Shown: positions 16,600-25,840, numbered from the stretch's first letter. The stretch: 64,000 bases of DNA from Acidobacteriota bacterium (GCA_039683095.1 JBDKSB010000008.1:1-64000), one strand, 5' to 3'. The notes: generated from the sequence alone by a model not told the origin. A program made the numbers and translations.

Positions 16600-17280
16600 T
16601 CACCAGACGCCCGGGATGAGACGGGACCGGACCGCCAGGGCGTATTCCTCGTACCAGAGGAGGTCCAGCTTTAGCATGCGGTCCTCGAGGCAGGTCCTGA
16701 GGATGAGCAGCAGGCCGGCCAAGCCCTGAGGGATAAGGGCCCAGGAGGAGCCGAGGGCGAGCGGCGTCGCCAGGCCGAAGAGCAGTCCGCCGAGGTAGCC
16801 GGGGTGGCGGCAGAACCGGTAAGGGCCCTCGCGGCAGACGGTCTGGCCCCGGTCAGATTGGATGCGGGCGACGCTCGAGAAGAAGGCGTTGACGCACTTG
16901 GCCCAGGTCATCAGCCCGTGGCCGGCGACGAAGGCGGCCAGGGCCAGGACATAGACGAACCAGGGTAAGGCGGCGCTCCAATGGAAGCGGCCCGCGTCCA
17001 GCGCGGCCAGGATGACCGCCGCGAAATAGAGCGGCGTCGAGAGCAGGTAATATCCCTTGTCCCACCATTTCATGCCCCGGCCGGGGCGGAGCCGCTCGGC
17101 GATGAGCCCGTTCTCGCTGCTCACGAGCCGCGAGGAGGCCGCGAAGGCGGCCGCGGTCCCGGCCAGGAAGAGCCAGCCCTGCCAATAATCCAGACGGCCC
17201 GCGGCCGCGAAAATAAAAGCGCCCAGGACGGCGATGCCGGCAAGGTGGGCGGAAACGAGCCGGACCCGGACTCTCCTCAT
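16600..17280 (-). CDS. ICMT/PEMT-family membrane methyltransferase
   Basis: A 226-residue protein with five to six transmembrane helices and the conserved C-terminal SAM-binding core of isoprenylcysteine/phospholipid methyltransferases: GPYRFCRHPGYLGGLLFG, a Glu-Asp pair in RTCLEDRML, and RLIPGVW at the end. It methylates a lipid-embedded substrate using S-adenosylmethionine; bacterial members act on diverse or unknown substrates. No ribosome site precedes the ATG. Instead a good promoter has its -10 only six bases before it, so the message may be leaderless. It is monocistronic. Confidence 0.87.
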   Translation of the reverse strand: MRRVRVRLVSAHLAGIAVLGAFIFAAAGRLDYWQGWLFLAGTAAAFAASSRLVSSENGLIAERLRPGRGMKWWDKGYYLLSTPLYFAAVILAALDAGRFHWSAALPWFVYVLALAAFVAGHGLMTWAKCVNAFFSSVARIQSDRGQTVCREGPYRFCRHPGYLGGLLFGLATPLALGSSWALIPQGLAGLLLILRTCLEDRMLKLDLLWYEEYALAVRSRLIPGVW

Positions 17281-17286
17281 AGTACC

Positions 17287-17315
17287 ATTATCGGCGAGAG
17301 CCCCGACGGATGCAA
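17287..17315 (-). promoter_or_regulatory. promoter of the ICMT gene (probably leaderless transcript)
   Basis: Minus strand TTGCAT (17315-17310), 17 bp, GATAAT (17292-17287), then GGTACT and the ATG. Confidence 0.6.
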
Positions 17316-17355
17316 TATCGCCCCTGCTCCTGTCCTGACGATCCGCCCGACCCGC

Positions 17356-20109
17356 CTACTTCCCGGCCTCGCCCCGGACGACCCGGAAGCCCGTGCACTC
17401 CGGCGAGGCCGCCGGGCGCGCCTTGGGATCGGCCGGCCGGTCGGCGCTGCCGCCGACCGCCTGGCCCGTGCCGTCCTTCGCGATCGCCCATTCGGCCGCG
17501 TTGCCGCCCAGGTCGAAGACGAGCTCCTCGCCCTCCTTGCCGGCCCCGGGGAAGCTGCCGGCTTCTTTCAGCAGGGCCGCCGGCCCGCCGATCTCCCTGA
17601 TCTTGGCCGCAAGCCGGAGCGCGTCGTCGGGATTCGCGGCGTAGCCGGCCCAATGATCGAGCGTGTTCTCCCCGCTCACCCCCTCCGACAGCCTGGCCGC
17701 TTCCTCCGTGGTCGGCAGGCGCCAGGCCGCGCCGGTCAGCTTCGAGAGCCAGGCCGCGTAGGCCCGGGCCTCGTCGAAGGTCACTCCCGTCGCGGGGAAG
17801 TTCTCCTGGCCCGGGGCCGGTTGACGCTTAGGGTCGAAGGCCGCGTACTGGGCCCGGGTGACCTCGAAGCGGCCGACCTCCAGGCCGGCCCTCTTGACGG
17901 CCTCGGGGACGAGGGCCCCGGCCGGCCCGGCCTCGACGCCGAAGCGGCCCCCGGCCCGGGCGATGGACAGCCGGCGGACCGCCTGGCCCAGCGGCGAATC
18001 CGGCTTGAGGGCCTCGTTGGCCGCTTTCTCCGTCTTGAAGAACCAGCGGTCGAACCAGGCCATGTCCTCGTCGAGCTTGCGCAGCTGGTGGGCGTATTCC
18101 TGGAGGCCGTGCGGCTCGCCGGGGAAGAGCAGGAACTTCACCGGCACCTTGTCCAGGTGGTAGAGGGCCCGGTAGTGCGTCCAGCCCTGGCTCGTCGGGA
18201 CGTTGCGGTCCTCGGTGCCGAAGAAGATGATGGTCGGCGCCTTGACCTTGTCCATCTGGAACAGCGGCGAGATGCGCAGGTAAAGCTGGGGGTCCTCGAG
18301 CGGCGACTTGCCCAGGTAGTAGGCGTCGAAGGACTGGCCGAAGTCGACGTTGGCCCAGTCGCTGATGAACTCGACGTCGCCGGCGCCGGCCGAGACGACC
18401 TTGTAGCGGTCGGGATTGGCGATGGACACGGCGATCGACAGGATCGAGCCGTTCGACCAGCCGAAGGTGCCGACGCGCTGCGGGTCGGCCAGGCCGCGGG
18501 CGATCATGGCCTCGACGCCCTTCTCGATGTCCTCGACGGGATAGTCATAATAATGGCCGCAGCAGATCGATTCGACGAACTTGAGGCCGTAGTTGGTGCT
18601 GCCGTGATAGTTCGGCTTGAGGATGAAGGCGCCGCGCTGGTTGAGGAGCTGGTGGGCGTAGGCCCAGCTCTCGTCCCACATGTCGAGGTCGGCCCCGGCC
18701 GGGCCGCCGTGGGGGGCCGTCAGCAGGGGGTAGGCCTTGCCGGCCTCGTAATTGTGCGGGTAGTAAAGCAGGCCCTCGATCTCCTCGCCCAGGGCGCCGG
18801 TCCAGCGGACGATCTCGGTCCGGGCCACGGCCTTGTCCTTGAAGCCGGGGTTGAGGTCGGTCAGCCGCGCCGCCGGGCCGAGCTTGGCGCCGTCGAGGGG
18901 GGCCCGGAACCACTGGCCCGGCAGGCTGGCCGTCGAATGATCATAGACCAGGACCCTGGCGTCGCGGCTGACGGCGAAGCCGAAGATGTTGCGGACATGC
19001 TCGCCCGCAAGGTCGGTCCGCTTCCAGGCGTCGCCCGTCTTGACGTAGCGGGCCGGGCGGAGACGGACGCCGTCGGCGAGCAGGGCGATGAAGCCGTCCG
19101 GCGCCGGCTCGAGGCCGCCGCCCAGGCCGTTGGCCCAGCCGAGGTCGACCTGGAGGTCGCGGCCCGCGGCCAGGTCGTAATAGTAGAGGAGGGTCACTGT
19201 CGCGGTGAAGAAGCGGGGATCGGACGAGTAGGGCGCGGCGAAGTAGAAGCCGCGGCCGTCCCGGGCCGGCCGGATGGCGGACGGGATCAGGCGCCTGCCG
19301 GCCAGGATCTCGCGGCGCTCGCCGGTCGTCAGGTCGTAAAGGAACGACTTGGGCAGGATCTTGTGGTCCCACTCGAAGCTCAGGTACTGGCCATGGACGG
19401 TCAGCGCCTTCCGGCCGTCGGGGCTGACGGCCCAGGCCTGAATGAAGTCCGTGTTGTCGGTCAGCCGGGCGATCTTCCGGTCCTTGAGGGACAGCTTGAA
19501 GAGGCGGACCGGCGGCTCGTGGAGGACGTCGTCGACGACCCGGGTCGTGTCCTTGCGGCGCTTGACTTCCTGCTCATAGAACGCCGGGTCCTCCTGGGCG
19601 CTGAAGACGACCGTATCGTCGTCGACCCATTCGAAGTCCTCGACGCCGCGGACGAGCCCGGTCACCGGGAAGGGCTCGCCGCCGAAGGGGCTCATCTGCC
19701 AGAGCTGCGAGCGCGACAGGTCGGGGTTCGGCTTGGGCAGGGGCTTGGTGCTGCGGAAGAGGATGGCCTGGCCGTTCGGCGACCACTTGGCCGCGGTGTT
19801 CAGGTCGGTTCCCCGGGTCAGGGCGATCTCTTTCCCGGTCGCCAGGCTGGTCAGGTAGAGATTGGCGACGCGGCCGTTCTTGTCCTTGTCCATCCGGCTC
19901 CGCGTCCAGACGGCCCAGGCGCCGTCGGGCGAGATCTCCCAGCCGGAGGCCGTCTCGGCCAGGAGGACGTCCTCGGCCGTCCAGGCGGCCCCGGGCCGGC
20001 CGGGATTCCCGGGAGCCGGCTTCTCCGGCACGGCGGCGAAGGCCGCCGCGGTGATGAGAACGGCCAGGGCTGTCGCGAACCGGATCGCTCGGGGATGTCC
20101 GACCTTCAT
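17356..20109 (-). CDS. secreted S9 prolyl-oligopeptidase-type peptidase fused to FGE/SUMF1-like domain
   Basis: A 917-residue exported protein. After a signal peptide come WD40-like beta-propeller repeats (about 40-430, e.g. WEISPDGAWAVW and WAVSPDGRKALT). Next is an alpha/beta-hydrolase domain with Ser552 in FGWSNGS, Asp634 in FGTEDRNVP and His667 in GEPHGL, the S9 triad. The nucleophile motif is GxSxGS rather than the common GxSxGG. Residues ~725-917 form a formylglycine-generating-enzyme (FGE-sulfatase) fold: LEVGRFEVTRAQY, GVTFDEARAYAAWLSKL, WRLPTTEEA, GGNAAEW, GFRVVRG. The FGE catalytic Cys pair is not apparent, so that domain is probably non-catalytic. GAGGTGG precedes the ATG. Confidence 0.9.
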   Translation of the reverse strand: MKVGHPRAIRFATALAVLITAAAFAAVPEKPAPGNPGRPGAAWTAEDVLLAETASGWEISPDGAWAVWTRSRMDKDKNGRVANLYLTSLATGKEIALTRGTDLNTAAKWSPNGQAILFRSTKPLPKPNPDLSRSQLWQMSPFGGEPFPVTGLVRGVEDFEWVDDDTVVFSAQEDPAFYEQEVKRRKDTTRVVDDVLHEPPVRLFKLSLKDRKIARLTDNTDFIQAWAVSPDGRKALTVHGQYLSFEWDHKILPKSFLYDLTTGERREILAGRRLIPSAIRPARDGRGFYFAAPYSSDPRFFTATVTLLYYYDLAAGRDLQVDLGWANGLGGGLEPAPDGFIALLADGVRLRPARYVKTGDAWKRTDLAGEHVRNIFGFAVSRDARVLVYDHSTASLPGQWFRAPLDGAKLGPAARLTDLNPGFKDKAVARTEIVRWTGALGEEIEGLLYYPHNYEAGKAYPLLTAPHGGPAGADLDMWDESWAYAHQLLNQRGAFILKPNYHGSTNYGLKFVESICCGHYYDYPVEDIEKGVEAMIARGLADPQRVGTFGWSNGSILSIAVSIANPDRYKVVSAGAGDVEFISDWANVDFGQSFDAYYLGKSPLEDPQLYLRISPLFQMDKVKAPTIIFFGTEDRNVPTSQGWTHYRALYHLDKVPVKFLLFPGEPHGLQEYAHQLRKLDEDMAWFDRWFFKTEKAANEALKPDSPLGQAVRRLSIARAGGRFGVEAGPAGALVPEAVKRAGLEVGRFEVTRAQYAAFDPKRQPAPGQENFPATGVTFDEARAYAAWLSKLTGAAWRLPTTEEAARLSEGVSGENTLDHWAGYAANPDDALRLAAKIREIGGPAALLKEAGSFPGAGKEGEELVFDLGGNAAEWAIAKDGTGQAVGGSADRPADPKARPAASPECTGFRVVRGEAGK

Positions 20110-20139
20110 GGGCCACCTCGCTCTTCGGATTTGAAGGGG

Positions 20140-20169
20140 ATTCTTCCACCATTCGGCCGCGCCTGTCAA
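20140..20169 (-). promoter_or_regulatory. sigma-70 promoter of the S9-FGE gene
   Basis: Minus strand TTGACA (20169-20164), 18 bp, AAGAAT (20145-20140). Confidence 0.5.
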
Positions 20170-20266
20170 TGAGGCCATCCGGGACCCGTCCGATAATCAA
20201 TGTCCGGCCGCCCGAAGCGACTAAAGTTATCCAGCTGGCGGAAATACACTCCAGGAGGCTAGTTCG

Positions 20267-20863
20267 ATGTCCTTCAAGCGCACACTTCGCCCCGTTGCCG
20301 CCGTTGTCCTCGCCGCGCTCGTGCTCTCGACCGCCGGTTTCGGACAAACGCGCCGGCATGATCTCTCCGTATCCTACGGCGCCCTCTCGATCGACCAGAT
20401 GGCCGACATCCTCCAGGACGTGGTGACCATCGTCCTCACGCTCGGCTCGTTCAACAAGACCGACGCCAAGTATACGGGTGTGCCCTTCCTGACCTACCAT
20501 TACTCGGCCAACTCCCGCTTCGGGTTCGGTTTCGCGGTCGGCGGCTACAACGTCTCGGGCACCCTGCAGTCGGGCGGAACCGACCAGGGGACGTTCAAGG
20601 AGCGGAACGCCATCGGGGCCGTCGAACTCGACTACCGCTGGATCATGCGTCCCGGCTTCCAGCTCTACTCCGGGGCCGGCTTCGGGCTCCGGTACCGGCA
20701 CGGGACTTATCAGGCCGCCGATTCGGACACCGTCAACAAGTTCCTGCCGACGTTCCACATCAACGCCATCGGCCTGCGCTTCGGCCGGGCCGTCGGCGTC
20801 TTCTTCGAGCTCGGCGCCGGCTACAAGGGCGTCCTTTCGGCCGGGATCAACGGCCAGTTCTGA
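20267..20863 (+). CDS. small outer-membrane beta-barrel protein
   Basis: A 198-residue protein with a cleavable signal peptide (hydrophobic run ending TAGFGQ) and alternating amphipathic strands (FLTYHYSANSRFGFGFAVGG, AVELDYRWIMRPGFQLYSG, FGLRYRHGTY). It ends in phenylalanine (GINGQF), the classic BamA recognition residue. Size fits an 8-stranded OmpA/OmpW/PagP-like barrel. No function can be assigned. AGGAGG lies eight bases before the ATG. It is divergent from the S9-FGE gene; I could not identify a convincing promoter. Confidence 0.75.
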   Translation: MSFKRTLRPVAAVVLAALVLSTAGFGQTRRHDLSVSYGALSIDQMADILQDVVTIVLTLGSFNKTDAKYTGVPFLTYHYSANSRFGFGFAVGGYNVSGTLQSGGTDQGTFKERNAIGAVELDYRWIMRPGFQLYSGAGFGLRYRHGTYQAADSDTVNKFLPTFHINAIGLRFGRAVGVFFELGAGYKGVLSAGINGQF

Positions 20864-20887
20864 AGTCCCCGGCGGCCGGCCGGAACC

Positions 20888-20916
20888 TTGCCGCCGCGCG
20901 GTTCCTGGCGTAGCAT
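20888..20916 (+). promoter_or_regulatory. sigma-70 promoter of the UPF0145 gene
   Basis: TTGCCG (20888-20893), 17 bp, TAGCAT (20911-20916), about 20 bases before the ATG. Confidence 0.45.
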
Positions 20917-20936
20917 AGCGTCACGGGAGGTGCGGC

Positions 20937-21392
20937 ATGAGATGCAGGGTCTGCGGCAAGGATTACCCGTCGCTCTATCACTTCAAGACGGCCGACGTCT
21001 GCCTGAGCTGCTACGAGGGCATGGGCGAGGATGAGCGGGCGAAGGCGGCCCAGCCGAAGGAGATCTTCCAGCGGACGACGACGGCCTTCACCATCGACGG
21101 CTATCGCATCGTCAAGTCGTTCGGCGTCGTCCGGGGGATCACCGTCCGGTCCAGGTCGGTCTTCGGGACGATCGGGGCCTCGCTCCAGACGATCGTCGGC
21201 GGCAACATCACCCTCTTCTCCGAGCTCTGCGAGGAGACCCGGGCCGAGGCCTTCGAGATGATGGTCAACCACGCCGTCGAGCGCGGCGCCAACGCCGTCA
21301 TCGGCGTGCGCTACGACGCGACCGAGATCATCCAGGGCGCGACCGAGGTCCTGTGCTACGGCACGGCCGTGCTCGTCGAGCCGGCCGGATGA
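20937..21392 (+). CDS. UPF0145 (YbjQ-like) protein with N-terminal zinc-ribbon half-sites
   Basis: A 151-residue protein. The N-terminus carries CRVCGKDY and CLSCYEG, a four-Cys zinc ribbon. From about residue 50 comes a YbjQ/UPF0145 domain, a pentamer-forming fold once labelled heavy-metal-binding, with the typical GANAVIGVRYDATEI and CYGTAVLV segments. No catalytic role is established for the family. The zinc-ribbon fusion is less common than the stand-alone domain. GGGAGG precedes the ATG. Confidence 0.85.
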   Translation: MRCRVCGKDYPSLYHFKTADVCLSCYEGMGEDERAKAAQPKEIFQRTTTAFTIDGYRIVKSFGVVRGITVRSRSVFGTIGASLQTIVGGNITLFSELCEETRAEAFEMMVNHAVERGANAVIGVRYDATEIIQGATEVLCYGTAVLVEPAG

Positions 21393-21444
21393 GCCGGGCG
21401 GAGCCGGGGCCGGCCCGCGAGCGCGGCGGCAGCCCGGCCGCCGA

Positions 21445-21473
21445 TTGTCTGAGGGGAACGTCTATCGTATAAT
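21445..21473 (+). promoter_or_regulatory. promoter of tRNA-Leu
   Basis: TTGTCT (21445-21450), 17 bp, consensus TATAAT (21468-21473), 25 bases before the mature 5' end. Confidence 0.7.
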
Positions 21474-21498
21474 CGGCCACGGTCCCGAGAAAGCCGGC

Positions 21499-21582
21499 GC
21501 CCGGGTGGCGGAACTGGCAGACGCACGACACTTAAAATGTCGCGGCCGCAAGGCCTTGCGGGTTCGATTCCCGCCCTGGGCA
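21499..21582 (+). tRNA. tRNA-Leu(TAA)
   Basis: An 84-nt class II tRNA. The acceptor GCCCGGG pairs with CCTGGGC (one G-U). The anticodon stem CGACA/TGTCG closes loop CTTAAAA, giving anticodon TAA. A long variable arm precedes the T-arm GCGGGTTCGATTCCCGC. The discriminator is A, as expected for leucine, and CCA is not encoded. Confidence 0.95.
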
Positions 21583-21653
21583 TTCCCCTTCCCCCTCTTC
21601 GGGTCCGGCCGGAAGGAACGATCGGGGCGCAGCCCGACTCCTGATCCGAGGGA

Positions 21654-23147
21654 TCATTTCCTTTCCAGGAACGCCAGGGCCCGCTCCAGGACCGGGTCGC
21701 GGCCAGCCAGCAGGTCGCCGATCGTCGGCCTCACCGGGAAGTCCGGGACAAGGCCGCGGTCCCCGGGATAACCGTCGACGGCCATCGTGGTGCGGACGAG
21801 CGGCACGGAGACCCGGATGCGGCTGCGGGGCAGGGTCGCCAGGACCAGGCAGGCGGTATTGCCGTAGTAGCCCGCCCCGCCTTCCTCGCCGAAGAACACG
21901 GCCTTCTTGTAGAAATGGAAGGCCGAGACCGCTTCGCCGGCGGCCGAACGGCTGCCTCCGTCGATAAGGATGGCCACCCGCCCGGCGAAATGCGGCGATC
22001 GGGGCATCTGGAGCCCGCGGTTCGGATGACCCACGACGTCGAACCGTCCGGCCGCGTTCTTCCGCAGGGGCCGGGCCAGCTCGGCGACGCTCTCCACGGT
22101 CTCGCTGGTAAAGCGAAAAAGATCGTAGCGATCCTTTTTGGCCTCCATGGCCCAATAATAGAGGAACGGCCGGTCGGCGACGTGGGCGAAGAGCATCTTG
22201 CCGTATTCGTCGAACCCGCCGCCGTTCCCGCGGAGGTCGATGACGAGGCCCGGGGTATTCTTCTCTTCGAGCGAGCGGAACGTTTCCGCCAGGAAGGCCG
22301 GGAACCCGGGCCGGGACTTGTCCTGGTCGTCGCCGAGGGCCCGGATGGTCAGGACGGCCGTCGAGCCCCGGAAGGACAGCTCATAATTCGGCCGGCGCCC
22401 GGCAGTCGCGGGATACCGTTCGCCCGGGATCCGGGCGATGTCCCCCGCCGTGATCCCCGGCACCGCGACCTCCCCGGTCTCCCCGGAGGTGCGGGAGCGG
22501 AGGCGGGCCCGGAAAGCCTCCGGCATTCCGAACCGGACGGCATAGAGCAGGCCGAAGGCGGCCGGATCCTCGAGCCGGCGGAGCTTGGCGGTCCTGATCC
22601 CGGCGTCGGCCGGGACGAGCGGCAGGAGGGCCTCGATGATCTCCCGCATGGGCCGGCCGTCGATCGCCAGGACTTCGGCGCCCTCGCCGACGCTCCGATC
22701 GCCGCTCAGGTTCCTGAGGATATGAACGCGGTCGCCGAGAATGCGGAGGGCGAACGGGAAATGAACGGGCTTGGCGTCTAAATAGGCCGCGGCCCCCTCG
22801 GACAGGGCGAGACGCGTATGGCCGTCCTGGATCGCCGCGATCAGGGGAAGGAGCCGGCCGTAGAGATCGATCTCCGTCAGCGGCCCGGTCAGGCCGCTCT
22901 TGACGGCCTCGAAGCTCTTCTCGAGCTCCGCGACCGGCGCGTACCTGTCCAACCCTCCATGGCCTTCCTCCAGGATGTCCCAGAGGACCGAGAGATCGGC
23001 CTTGAGGGCCTCGACGGGGAGCGTTCCCTGGGGATCGAAAGGGCCAGCCGGGGCTCCGATCTGACCGACGGCCGCCGGGGCGACAAGGACGGCCGCGGTC
23101 AATAGGACGAGGGCCGAAATCCCCGGCTTTCTACCCGTCCGCCGCAT
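21654..23147 (-). CDS. secreted S41-family (tail-specific-like) serine peptidase
   Basis: A 497-residue protein with an N-terminal signal peptide and an S41 catalytic domain. Conserved strand LVIDLRGNGGGFDEYG (around 301-316) is followed by the nucleophile segment LIDGGSRSAAGEA, with Ser401 as likely nucleophile, and GEEGGAGYYGN. An N-terminal helical region (45-115) includes AAIQDGHTRL. No clear PDZ domain is visible between, unlike CtpA/Prc, so it is closer to the compact S41 group. The -10 box TAAACT ends six bases before the ATG; AGGGAT lies in those bases, so leaderless and SD-led starts are both possible. It is convergent with tRNA-Leu. Confidence 0.88.
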   Translation of the reverse strand: MRRTGRKPGISALVLLTAAVLVAPAAVGQIGAPAGPFDPQGTLPVEALKADLSVLWDILEEGHGGLDRYAPVAELEKSFEAVKSGLTGPLTEIDLYGRLLPLIAAIQDGHTRLALSEGAAAYLDAKPVHFPFALRILGDRVHILRNLSGDRSVGEGAEVLAIDGRPMREIIEALLPLVPADAGIRTAKLRRLEDPAAFGLLYAVRFGMPEAFRARLRSRTSGETGEVAVPGITAGDIARIPGERYPATAGRRPNYELSFRGSTAVLTIRALGDDQDKSRPGFPAFLAETFRSLEEKNTPGLVIDLRGNGGGFDEYGKMLFAHVADRPFLYYWAMEAKKDRYDLFRFTSETVESVAELARPLRKNAAGRFDVVGHPNRGLQMPRSPHFAGRVAILIDGGSRSAAGEAVSAFHFYKKAVFFGEEGGAGYYGNTACLVLATLPRSRIRVSVPLVRTTMAVDGYPGDRGLVPDFPVRPTIGDLLAGRDPVLERALAFLERK

Positions 23148-23153
23148 ATCCCT

Positions 23154-23182
23154 AGTTTATCGCTTGCTCCCGGACACGTCCA
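23154..23182 (-). promoter_or_regulatory. promoter of the S41 gene
   Basis: Minus strand TGGACG (23182-23177), 17 bp, TAAACT (23159-23154), six bases from the ATG. Confidence 0.5.
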
Positions 23183-23248
23183 TCGAAGCCCTCGGCCCCC
23201 GAAGACCGAGTTCGGGGAGTACCGCGTGATCCTCGAGATCGACAGCCG

Positions 23249-25795
23249 TCATCTCCCCCGCCCCTCGTTCCAGACGATATCGCCACGGTCGAGCGACCAG
23301 TCGTTGCCGAACCAGCCGATGGCCCGGACGCCGTCCGTCCCGGAACGGAGCGCCTCGGCCGAGAAGAGCATCAGGTCGGGGAAGCCGGCGCCGCTGACGA
23401 AATATTGAACGGGCGAGGCGGCCACCCAGCCGGCGCTCCCGGTCCAGGCGACGGCGCCCACCGAGGCGACGTCACTCCCGGGGCGCGGCCGGACGAAGTA
23501 GGCCGCGTGGTCGGCTCCGTTGAAACGCTTCTGCCCGATCCGCGCCCACCCGCTCCGGACCTCGATCGGCGAGCCCGTCAGAAGCTTCCGCCAGGCGGCA
23601 TTGGTGTCGGCGTTGCCGTAGAGGATGACGCTCCGGTCCTTGAATTTGGCCGGGTCGAAGGCCGTGTCCGGCAGGATCTCGATGCCGGCGTTGCCGCGGA
23701 CCCAAAACGTCTCGGCGTCGTAGCGGGCCTTGGTGAAGGCCCGGAAGTCCTCGGCATCGTCGCCCCGCGTGCCGTAGACGAAGACGAAGCCGTGGCGGAA
23801 CGCGTCTTTGAAGCCGCCCGAGCGCTGAGGGCCTTTGAGCGCCGGCGCGGGGCGGTCGATGATCCGCCAACCCTTCTCGCCGCGCTCGAGCCGGAGCCGG
23901 AGCGGGTCTATCCCGGTCTCGGACTGGATCTTCGAACCGTCGAGATCGATCGCGGCGATCTCGCCCGACGGCAGGGCCGGAAGATCGATGGCCAGCTGCT
24001 CGACATTCTCGGTCGTGCCCTTGAATATCTTGCCGGCCTCGTCCCGCTCGATCGCGACCGTGCTGTACTCGAGCGGCTTCCGCTGGGCCAGGATCTCGAC
24101 CCAGCGCGACCGTGACGAGATCCCGGGGTTGGCCGTGACTAACTCGACGCGCCGGACCTCGGCGTCCGCCGGCCCGACATGGTCCTTCAGGAATTCGAAG
24201 AGCGGCGGCCAGTCGACGCACTCGCTCCCCCACCAGTGCCCCGCGCCCGGCCGCTCGTAATAGGCGAAATCCGGGTGGAACCCGCCCAGGAGCTGGCGCA
24301 TGAAGCGGGCCTGGTCCACGGGCACGTTGTCGTCCTGGTCGCCATGAAGCACGTAGATGCCGTAATGAAGGAAGTTCCGGGCCAGGTTCGCCGTCTCGCT
24401 GGGATTGTTCGCCCGCAGGAGCATCCGCTCGACCGGCGATGGGTCCTTGTAGGCCATCCCGCCGCCGTACGAGGTGAAGCTCGTCCAGCCCGCGCTCGGG
24501 GCGATGGCCGCCCAGAGGCCGGGCACGGTCGCGCCGACCTGCCAGGCGCCGTGGCCGCCCATCGAATGCCCCGTCAGATAGGTCCGGGCGGGGTCGGTCC
24601 CGAAGAGCCGCTCCGCCTCGGCCCGGACCTCGAGCACGTCAAGCCGGCCCCAATCCTCCCAGTCGAAGCCGTAGGGGCGGCGGTTGGTCGCGGCCGCGAT
24701 CCAGGCCCAGTCCTTCGGCTTATAGGCCCGGGCCTGGCCGCCGGCCTCGACGCTCGCCCCGTGGAGCGAAACCACGAGAGCGGGCTTCCGCCCGTCCGGC
24801 GTCCTGGCGCCTTTGACCATCGGCGCCACGCCGAAGTACTGGACGCTGCCGTCGATGTCGCTGATGAAAGTCCGATTGTGGTGGGCCGTGGCCGCGACCG
24901 CGTTGAGCTCGAGCGGGAGAACGGGCGTTTCGAGCGCCCTGCGGCCCGCCTTCGCCCGGGCCAGGACCTCGATCCTGACCGGCCCTTCGGACGCCGGCGC
25001 GTCGACGGCCAGCGGCACGGCCAGCTTCTGGGTGAAGAACGGGGCGACGGTCACGCCCAGGGGCGTCCGGATCTCCCGGCCGCCGACCCGGAGAAGGATC
25101 TCGACCCGCTCCAGTCTCACGGCCGTGGCGTTGACCAGGCGCAGCCCCGCCCAGACCGGGCCTTTCTCCCCGACGACGAGGTCCGGCAAGGTCATGTCCT
25201 TGTCGGTGAAGGAGACCTCCGCCGGCGGCTCATAGAGGCGGCCTTTGAAGCGGCCGCGCTCGCCCCGGAAGAGAAGCACGTTCCGCCCCCTGACCAGGCG
25301 AACGGGATGGCGCAGGTAGTCGGCGCCGTATTTTTCGCCGCCGCGGAGCTCCCCGTTGATCCAGGCGACATAGAATCCGGTCGCGTCGAGGATCATCGTC
25401 CTGGCCTCGTCGGCATCGACGGCCATGAACAGGTAGCCGCCCGTGAGCGCCTTGTCCTCGATCCAGCCGTCCCTGTTCGCCTCGACGGGAGCCCAAGCCT
25501 GGTCCTCGCCCTTGGAGTTCTTTCCGACAACGAGACCCTGGCGCGGCGCCACTATCGCGCCAGTCGCCATCTGCCAGGCCAGCAGGTCCGAAGCGACGGC
25601 CGAACGCCCATAGAAGCCGATGAGCCCGACGGCCAGCCCCTTCGTCAGGGCCAGCTCGGCCGCGCCGGCCGCGAGCCGCAGGGCGGGCGGCGCGCCGGCC
25701 GGCGGATTCGGGGTTCCGCCGGACCGCGCGAAAACTGCGACAAGAGAGATCATGACGACCGGAAATGAGGCGGTCCGGGCCGTTCGGCATCTCAT
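23249..25795 (-). CDS. secreted prolyl-oligopeptidase-like alpha/beta hydrolase
   Basis: An 848-residue exported protein: signal peptide, beta-rich N-terminal domains (about 30-330), then an alpha/beta-hydrolase catalytic domain. The nucleophile elbow is TGHSMGGHGAW, with Asp in YVLHGDQDDNVP and His in PGAGHWWG, the order seen in PHB-depolymerase/S9-like esterases. A C-terminal region of ~300 residues (from FLKDHVGPADAEVRR) has no recognised domain. GGAGGAG lies seven bases upstream of the ATG. It could be a peptidase or a carboxylesterase; the neighbourhood of peptidases favours but does not prove the former. Confidence 0.85.
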   Translation of the reverse strand: MRCRTARTASFPVVMISLVAVFARSGGTPNPPAGAPPALRLAAGAAELALTKGLAVGLIGFYGRSAVASDLLAWQMATGAIVAPRQGLVVGKNSKGEDQAWAPVEANRDGWIEDKALTGGYLFMAVDADEARTMILDATGFYVAWINGELRGGEKYGADYLRHPVRLVRGRNVLLFRGERGRFKGRLYEPPAEVSFTDKDMTLPDLVVGEKGPVWAGLRLVNATAVRLERVEILLRVGGREIRTPLGVTVAPFFTQKLAVPLAVDAPASEGPVRIEVLARAKAGRRALETPVLPLELNAVAATAHHNRTFISDIDGSVQYFGVAPMVKGARTPDGRKPALVVSLHGASVEAGGQARAYKPKDWAWIAAATNRRPYGFDWEDWGRLDVLEVRAEAERLFGTDPARTYLTGHSMGGHGAWQVGATVPGLWAAIAPSAGWTSFTSYGGGMAYKDPSPVERMLLRANNPSETANLARNFLHYGIYVLHGDQDDNVPVDQARFMRQLLGGFHPDFAYYERPGAGHWWGSECVDWPPLFEFLKDHVGPADAEVRRVELVTANPGISSRSRWVEILAQRKPLEYSTVAIERDEAGKIFKGTTENVEQLAIDLPALPSGEIAAIDLDGSKIQSETGIDPLRLRLERGEKGWRIIDRPAPALKGPQRSGGFKDAFRHGFVFVYGTRGDDAEDFRAFTKARYDAETFWVRGNAGIEILPDTAFDPAKFKDRSVILYGNADTNAAWRKLLTGSPIEVRSGWARIGQKRFNGADHAAYFVRPRPGSDVASVGAVAWTGSAGWVAASPVQYFVSGAGFPDLMLFSAEALRSGTDGVRAIGWFGNDWSLDRGDIVWNEGRGR

Positions 25796-25840
25796 GAGCG
25801 CTCTCCTCCGTATTTGATCGGGGCAAATTCGAACGGCCGC

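Noticed and set aside
16981-20172. Very long plus-strand ORF (over 1000 codons) opposite the S9-FGE gene; similar giants opposite the GH42-like, M49 and other genes
   Set aside because: Repetitive Arg/Gly/Pro/Ala composition, no domains, no ribosome sites. High GC makes antisense frames stop-poor; the opposite-strand genes carry clear catalytic motifs.
21499-21653. tRNA-Leu as an integration site of a mobile element
   Set aside because: No integrase, no repeated tRNA 3' end and no composition change were seen around it.
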